Source: an uncultured Ruminococcus sp.
GTDB taxonomy: Bacteria; Bacillota; Clostridia; Oscillospirales; Ruminococcaceae
Length of the DNA: 64,000 bases
Assembly (NCBI GenBank): GCA_900543145.1
Contig: UQPZ01000004.1
Location: 62,001-126,000, forward strand
Reading direction: 5' to 3'
Position 1 is the first letter of the stretch; each line of letters starts with the position of its first letter. The position numbers and the translations under genes are program-made. Positions 59,092-64,000 of this stretch are shown one piece after another. The notes beneath the pieces were generated by a model. The model saw only the letters and a program-made list of their open reading frames with translations, was not told the origin of the DNA and searched no databases.

Positions 59092-60465
59092 ATGGACGAT
59101 GTCGGGCGATTGTGGCAGGGAGTTTTTATCTGCGCTGTTATAGTCTTTGTTATGGGCTTTTTTACCGCCTGTGAAAACGCTCTTATTGAAATGAATGATT
59201 CCAGAGCCAAAAAGCTTACCGAGGAGCATAAAAGGGGAAAAATACTGAAAAAGCTGCTTGATAAGCCTAACAGGCTTGTTATGTCAAATCTGGTTTCAAG
59301 ATCAATAATGACTATTGTAATGTCGGCGGCGGCTACAGTTTATTTTTTTGCCCCGCTGCGAAGCTCTCTGCTTGAATTATTTAATATTGAGGCTGATAAA
59401 TCTGTCCCTTATTATGCGGTAGGACTGCTGTCATTTTTTATTATAATATGCCTTCTGGCCGCGGCTATTACGGTTTTCGGCATGATCCTGCCGAAAAGGC
59501 TTTGTACCGGCGGTAAGATAACAGAGAACTTTGTAATGAAGACCTGTATGCTGTACCGTTTGTTTCTTATGCTGTTTTTGCCTCTTGAGTTTCTTGTTTC
59601 AGCTTTTACTTCGGCTGTTCTCAGATTATTCGGAATAAAGGAATCCTCGGGCGGCGAATCGGTTACCGAAGAAGAAATCCTTATGATGGTAGACGCTGTA
59701 AATGAAACCGGAGGGATCGAGGAGACTCAGGCGGAAATGATAAGCAATATATTTGAGTTCGACGATCTGGAGGTTCATGAGATCATGACTCACAGAACCG
59801 AGGTTGTAGGAGTAGAGATAAATGCTTCTATAAGAGAAGCGGTCAAGCTTGTAATTGACGAGGGTTTTTCCCGTATACCTGTTTATGAAGAAAATATTGA
59901 CAATATCTGCGGAGTAGTATTTGCCAAGGATCTTTTGAGAGTAGTATATGAGGGGAATGCCGATAACAGTTTTGTTAAAGAATATATGAGGGAAATAAAA
60001 TATATACCCGAGAGCAACAGCTGCGGAGAGCTGTTTGAGTATTTTACTTCTCAGAAAAATCAGATAGCCGTAGTAGTTGACGAATACGGCGGTACGGCCG
60101 GAATTGTAACTATGGAGGATATACTTGAATCTATTGTCGGCAATATACAGGACGAGTATGACGACGAGGAAGAAGAAATACAGGAGATTACACCAAATAC
60201 TTTTGATATTTTGGGAAAAGCTGATCCTAAGGAGGCTTTAGAGCTTATGGGCGCCGAGCTTCCGAAGGGAAGCGACTATGATACTATGAGCGGATTTGCT
60301 ACTGATATGCTGGGGTATATTCCCGGTGATGGAGAAACTCCGACTTTTGAATGGCAGAATATTGTATTTACGGTTATAAGGGTAAGCGATAAGCGTATAG
60401 AAAAGATCCGTGCAGCAATAAAAAGAGATAAAATTGCCGGCGTCAGTGAGTCTGATAAGACATAG
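59092..60465 (+). CDS. CNNM/hemolysin C-like membrane protein with CBS pair
   Basis: 457 aa in the order of the family: DUF21/CNNM membrane domain (about residues 8-195, ACENALIEMNDSRAKKL near the start), two CBS domains (about 240-355; MTHRTEVVGVEINASIREAV, FSRIPVYEENIDNICG, DEYGGTAGIVTMEDILE) and a C-terminal CorC/HlyC domain. Related proteins export magnesium or act in cobalt resistance; hemolysis is a misnomer. Function inferred. Followed 48 bp later by a transglutaminase-like gene. Confidence 0.9.
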   Translation: MDDVGRLWQGVFICAVIVFVMGFFTACENALIEMNDSRAKKLTEEHKRGKILKKLLDKPNRLVMSNLVSRSIMTIVMSAAATVYFFAPLRSSLLELFNIEADKSVPYYAVGLLSFFIIICLLAAAITVFGMILPKRLCTGGKITENFVMKTCMLYRLFLMLFLPLEFLVSAFTSAVLRLFGIKESSGGESVTEEEILMMVDAVNETGGIEETQAEMISNIFEFDDLEVHEIMTHRTEVVGVEINASIREAVKLVIDEGFSRIPVYEENIDNICGVVFAKDLLRVVYEGNADNSFVKEYMREIKYIPESNSCGELFEYFTSQKNQIAVVVDEYGGTAGIVTMEDILESIVGNIQDEYDDEEEEIQEITPNTFDILGKADPKEALELMGAELPKGSDYDTMSGFATDMLGYIPGDGETPTFEWQNIVFTVIRVSDKRIEKIRAAIKRDKIAGVSESDKT

Positions 60466-60513
60466 GATCATAAGCTTGCAGAAATTCAATGGAACTGGAA
60501 ACGGAGAAAAAAG

Positions 60514-61866
60514 GTGTCAAGATCAGAATTTAACGTCGGTACAGCAAATGAAGCCGGTCTATGCCTGAAAAAAGATAAATTGATTTGTGCTGCGGCAGCG
60601 GTCATACTTGCTTTTACAGTATCGTCGTGTTCAATAAAAGGAAGTTATCAAAAAGAAAGCCTGACAGATTCACAGCGATCTTCAGGAAGTATAACTCTGC
60701 CGGCGCAGTCAGAGAAGTCAGATCCTAAGGGGCAGCCGTCCGTTAAGACTGAAATAATAACCGGAACCGAGCCGGAAAGCAGCCGTACTGATAATACCGA
60801 AATTCAGCCTAAGCTGTCAGCGTCCGCAGAATACTATCTTGAAAATTCCGATGAGAAAATACGCCGATGCTACTATGAGATATACAGCGGACTTATAAGA
60901 TATACCGAGGAAATAGATATAACCGACGGAGTTATATCATCCGACAGATTTGACGGATTTATGTCGCTTGTAATTTGTACGTCGCCTGAAATAAACCAAC
61001 TGGATTCCGATTACAGTATGATAGTTGACAGGGATAATTATGTAAAAGGTCTGAAGGTATCATATGTAAAGAGCGCAGAGGAGGGCGGAAGTGAGCTTTT
61101 GCAGCTAAAATCGGAGGTAGAAAGTATTTGCCTGCAAGCTGAAAATATGGACGATCACGAAAAGCTGAAGTATTTTCATGACAGGATAATACTGAATTGT
61201 GATTACAGCGACGAAAGTGTTAATTCATATTCAGCATACGGGTGTCTTATCGAGGGTAAGGCAGTGTGTGAGGGCTACTCAAAGGCTATGCTTATGCTTT
61301 GCGAGAGATCTGGTATATTGTGTATCCCCGTTTTCGGAAGCTCTGTCAGCGACGGCACAGATACGCCTCATATGTGGAACAAGGTACTGATAAATAAAAA
61401 CTGGTACAATATAGACGTAACTTGGGACGATCCTATAACAAGTCTTGGAAGCGATTATATAAGATATGATTATTTCAATATAAATGACGATTTCTGTTCG
61501 GCAGATCATAAGGCAGAAGAATCTGAGTATATGAAATATCCTTCCGCCGATTCAGATAAAGAAAATTATTATGTAAGATCAGGTCTTTTGATTAATGGTA
61601 TTGATTCTGCATACATAGTTTTTGAGAAAGCGGCAGTTCAGTCAATGAAAAACCATGAAAGATATATAAGGATAAAATGTACTTCGGATAATGTATATGC
61701 TGAGGTCTACAGTGTTATCTTCGGGGGTGGAACACAAAACGGAAGCATATTTGATATTCTGAAAAGCGCAGCAGAAAAAACCGGTTCTGATGTATCATTT
61801 AATTCATATTCTTTGATACAGAATGAAAAGATGAATACCTTTACTGTAATTTTAAATCAGGAATAA
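60514..61866 (+). CDS. Lipoprotein with a transglutaminase-like domain
   Basis: 450 aa. Lipoprotein signal with hydrophobic stretch ICAAAAVILAFTVSSC, although the N-region before it is long (about 22 residues). After a disordered linker comes a transglutaminase-like (cysteine protease fold) domain: Cys in GKAVCEGYSKAMLMLCE, His in THMWNKV-like PHMWNKVLI and Asp in WYNIDVTWDDP. Role probably in cell-surface protein processing. GTG start behind GGAG. May be cotranscribed with the CBS gene. Confidence 0.85.
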   Translation: MSRSEFNVGTANEAGLCLKKDKLICAAAAVILAFTVSSCSIKGSYQKESLTDSQRSSGSITLPAQSEKSDPKGQPSVKTEIITGTEPESSRTDNTEIQPKLSASAEYYLENSDEKIRRCYYEIYSGLIRYTEEIDITDGVISSDRFDGFMSLVICTSPEINQLDSDYSMIVDRDNYVKGLKVSYVKSAEEGGSELLQLKSEVESICLQAENMDDHEKLKYFHDRIILNCDYSDESVNSYSAYGCLIEGKAVCEGYSKAMLMLCERSGILCIPVFGSSVSDGTDTPHMWNKVLINKNWYNIDVTWDDPITSLGSDYIRYDYFNINDDFCSADHKAEESEYMKYPSADSDKENYYVRSGLLINGIDSAYIVFEKAAVQSMKNHERYIRIKCTSDNVYAEVYSVIFGGGTQNGSIFDILKSAAEKTGSDVSFNSYSLIQNEKMNTFTVILNQE

Positions 61867-61872
61867 AAAACT

Positions 61873-61905
61873 GCCGCAGGATTTTGCTGCGGCGGCTTTA
61901 TTTTG
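61873..61905. terminator. Terminator between transglutaminase gene and thiT
   Basis: GCCGCAG (61873-61879) with CTGCGGC (61887-61893), then GGCTTTATTTT; serves two convergent genes. Confidence 0.75.
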
Positions 61906-61916
61906 CTCAGAGTTTT

Positions 61917-62483
61917 TTAGCTTTGTCCGCCAGTCAGCAATTTTCCTGTCTGAGGAGCTTTAAACAGAATAACTGCTCCTATCAGTGTAAATACTAGCTC
62001 AGGCAGCATATAAGAGCCATTGTAGCAGAAAGAATACAGATATATATTCCAGCCATCAGGACACCAGGTTCCGAAAAACACAGAACCGCTTATGAAATGA
62101 CATAAAAACCTTAGAATCAGCGCAAGGGTTATTCCGCCTATAATTCCGGCAGTTCCGCTTCGCCTGAAAATACCTGATAACCCCAGCAGGGTAAAGGGAA
62201 GCAGGAAATCAAACACAAGACAGCCTGTCCATATTTTTACGGTCATTCCAAAGGTCATAAGTTCTCCGAGTCCCATTCCAAGCTGTATCAATGCGAAAAC
62301 AAAGGCTGAAAAAAGCCCCCATTTTACTCCGTATCTGATAGATAGAATACATATCGGAAGCATACTTAACGGAGTTACTGCACCTCCCAGCGGAAGCTCA
62401 AATACCTTTATCATGCTTAAAACAGCCGCCATACCAAGCATTACCGCACTAAGTACAAGTCTTTGGATCCTTTTGCTTTTCAT
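61917..62483 (-). CDS. thiT: ECF thiamine transporter ThiT
   Basis: S component for thiamine import, 188 aa. Six helices; start MKSKRIQRLVLSAVMLGMAAV, and the thiamine-site region near the end, WCPDGWNIYLYSFCYNGSYMLPEL, is characteristic of ThiT. Controlled by the TPP riboswitch directly upstream, which confirms the substrate. With thiDC and thiWME it makes the cell able to import or partly synthesise thiamine. Confidence 0.95.
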   Translation of the reverse strand: MKSKRIQRLVLSAVMLGMAAVLSMIKVFELPLGGAVTPLSMLPICILSIRYGVKWGLFSAFVFALIQLGMGLGELMTFGMTVKIWTGCLVFDFLLPFTLLGLSGIFRRSGTAGIIGGITLALILRFLCHFISGSVFFGTWCPDGWNIYLYSFCYNGSYMLPELVFTLIGAVILFKAPQTGKLLTGGQS

Positions 62484-62579
62484 ATAATATAGTCCTTTCT
62501 GTATATAAACAAAACCGTATTGACAAGAAAGCGCCCTAAACGAAACGTTACGGCGTGATATTCGTTAAGCAGATACACT

Positions 62580-62700
62580 TTGAATCCCTGCACCGGCATT
62601 ATCCAGATCAGGTTTCGGGTCAAGACGATAAGCCGTCTGCTTTCAGTTCCAAAATTCTGCATAGCTCTTCGGACAACTGCGGCCTACGCTTTCGTCTTAT
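62580..62700 (-). ncRNA. TPP riboswitch of thiT
   Basis: Minus-strand core: CTGAAAG, then GACCCGAAACCTGATCTGG, ATAATGCC, and GTGCAGGGA (62581-62655). The 5' side, including P2 and P3, is not clear: P3 may be enlarged, so the upper limit is approximate. No U-rich terminator follows, so control may act on translation. Confidence 0.85.
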
Positions 62701-62890
62701 TCAGCTACTGAAAATAATATCACTACTGTCGAGCAGCTCAGCGGCAGTCGTATTTATTTTCAGCTTATTTTAAGAAAATATGTTTACCTGAAATAACACG
62801 GTAATTATAGATAAAAGCTTTTTATTTACGGCTCAAAATATCTTGCATATAATTATCACATAATTTTCTTGTATATTTCAACAAAACACC

Positions 62891-62919
62891 TTGACATTTG
62901 TGCATAATTATTGTATAAT
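62891..62919 (+). promoter_or_regulatory. fucO promoter
   Basis: TTGACA (62891-62896), 17 bp, TATAAT (62914-62919), a perfect sigma-A match, about 50 bp before the gene. Confidence 0.85.
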
Positions 62920-62967
62920 AAGTACACAGATTAATTACTGATAGCAGACAGAAAGGAATGTATATTA

Positions 62968-64000
62968 ATGACAAATAGAATGATTTTAAATGAAACGTCA
63001 TATTTCGGTGCAGGCGCAGTTTCGGAGATCGTAACCGAAGCAAAGAAGAGGGATTTTAAAAAGGCTCTTGTTATTACAGATAAGGATCTTATAAAGTTCA
63101 ATGTTGCAAAAAAAGTAACTGATATACTGGACGAAAATGGTATGTCATATGATATTTTTTCAGATGTCAAGGCCAATCCGACTGTAGCCGTAGTAAAAAA
63201 AGGTGTTGAAGTTTTCAGGAGATCCGGAGCAGATTACATAATAGCTATCGGAGGAGGATCCTCTATAGATACGGCAAAGGCTGTAGGTATCATAACTGCT
63301 AATCCCGAATATTCCGATGTAATATCGCTTGAAGGAGCGATAGATACTAAGAATCCCTGTGTTCCGATCATAGCAGTTCCCACTACTGCCGGAACTGCCG
63401 CGGAGGTAACTATTAATTATGTTATTACCGACGAGGAGAAAAAGCGTAAGTTTGTTTGTGTTGATCCTCACGATATTCCTATTGTCGCTGTTATCGACAG
63501 CGCTATGATGTCGTCGATGCCAAAGGGACTAACAGCTTCAACAGGCATGGACGCTCTTACTCATGCTATAGAGGGCTATACGACAAAGGGAGCATGGGAG
63601 CTTACTGATATGCTGCATCTAAAGGCAATTGAGATCATCAGCCGTTCTCTGAGAGCCGCCTGCGATAACGACCCTATCGGACGGGAGGATATGGCTTTAG
63701 GTCAGTATGTTGCCGGAATGGGTTTTTCAAATGTAGGACTTGGAGTAGTCCACGGAATGGCGCACCCTCTGGGGGCGTTCTATGATACTCCTCACGGAAT
63801 CGCAAATGCAGTTCTTCTGCCGTATGTAATGGAATATAACGCTCAGTACACAGGAGATAAATTCAAGTATATCGCCGAAGCAATGGACGTTGATACTTCT
63901 GGAATGAGCGAGGAGGAATACAGAAAGGCGGCTGTAGACGCTGTAAGAAAGCTTTCAAATGACGTTGGCATACCTGAGAAGCTTCATGAGATAGGGGTAA
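62968..64000 (+). CDS. fucO: Lactaldehyde reductase (1,2-propanediol oxidoreductase), C-terminus cut
   Basis: Iron-containing alcohol dehydrogenase reducing L-lactaldehyde to 1,2-propanediol in fucose or rhamnose use. Sequence is very close to E. coli FucO: NRMILNETSYFGAGAV at the start, IAIGGGSSIDTAKAVGI, VPTTAGTAAEVTINYVITDE and the metal site GMDALTHAIEG with VHGMAHPLGAFYDTPHG. AAAGGA is about 10 nt before the ATG. The last codons lie outside the window. Neighbouring sugar genes are not visible. Confidence 0.93.
   Translation, partial: MTNRMILNETSYFGAGAVSEIVTEAKKRDFKKALVITDKDLIKFNVAKKVTDILDENGMSYDIFSDVKANPTVAVVKKGVEVFRRSGADYIIAIGGGSSIDTAKAVGIITANPEYSDVISLEGAIDTKNPCVPIIAVPTTAGTAAEVTINYVITDEEKKRKFVCVDPHDIPIVAVIDSAMMSSMPKGLTASTGMDALTHAIEGYTTKGAWELTDMLHLKAIEIISRSLRAACDNDPIGREDMALGQYVAGMGFSNVGLGVVHGMAHPLGAFYDTPHGIANAVLLPYVMEYNAQYTGDKFKYIAEAMDVDTSGMSEEEYRKAAVDAVRKLSNDVGIPEKLHEIGV

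Overview
The window reads like the chromosome of a low-GC, Gram-positive anaerobe of the class Clostridia, most likely a Ruminococcus-like member of the Oscillospiraceae. Evidence: SpoIIID and a sigma-E-like promoter (spore-former ancestry), the DapL route to meso-diaminopimelate, FeoAB plus a small Cys-rich Feo protein, SAM-I and TPP riboswitches, BglG-type RNA antiterminator sites, ECF vitamin S-components, and many TTG and GTG starts behind strong Shine-Dalgarno (SD) sequences. Genes are dense, on both strands, and separated by clear intrinsic terminators. I saw no tRNA, rRNA, CRISPR array, prophage or intact insertion sequence. The window cuts an ABC transporter at the left edge and fucO at the right edge.

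Layout. 1-6.6 kb: ABC exporter, PAP2 phosphatase, SseB-like protein, VanZ-like protein, cca, and an apolipoprotein N-acyltransferase (unusual in Firmicutes). 6.6-13.6 kb: GH36 alpha-galactosidase, two unknown genes, coaBC, then panT-coaX (pantothenate uptake and CoA synthesis). 13.7-18.5 kb: SAM-riboswitch-controlled metK, a PHP-type phosphatase, feoAB and its small partner. 18.6-21.8 kb: two paralogous solute-binding lipoproteins whose promoters carry the same cre/LacI-like operator. 22-28 kb: TetR regulator, MMPL exporter and a long LxxG-heptad secreted protein, with four copies of one palindrome in the control region. 28.2-33.5 kb: TPP riboswitch and thiD-thiC, a DUF2185 gene, thiW-thiM-thiE, with no thiazole-synthesis genes in view. 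33.5-39.9 kb: a divergent XRE regulator/membrane protein pair, an NlpC/P60 hydrolase, degV, a ClpC-like ATPase and a Cys-rich microprotein. 40-43 kb: tandem antiterminator sites, then IIBA-like protein, HPr and enzyme I. 43-51 kb: spoIIID, pduL, a CAP/FnIII protein, NfeD and flotillin with a divergent XRE regulator, ppk. 51.4-57.9 kb: carA, a carB::dapF fusion, dapL. 58-64 kb: AEC permease, CBS/CorC membrane protein, transglutaminase lipoprotein, TPP-controlled thiT and fucO.

Most notable observations: (1) carbamoyl-phosphate synthase large chain and diaminopimelate epimerase are one uninterrupted reading frame, followed by dapL; (2) the PTS operon looks regulatory: its IIA domain lacks both active-site histidines, its HPr has Arg instead of Ser46, there is no IIC, and two RAT/terminator modules precede it; (3) two genes (the IIBA-like gene and the DUF2185 gene) appear to start at an ATA codon correctly spaced from a good SD; (4) several regulator/target pairs show clear, repeated palindromic operators.
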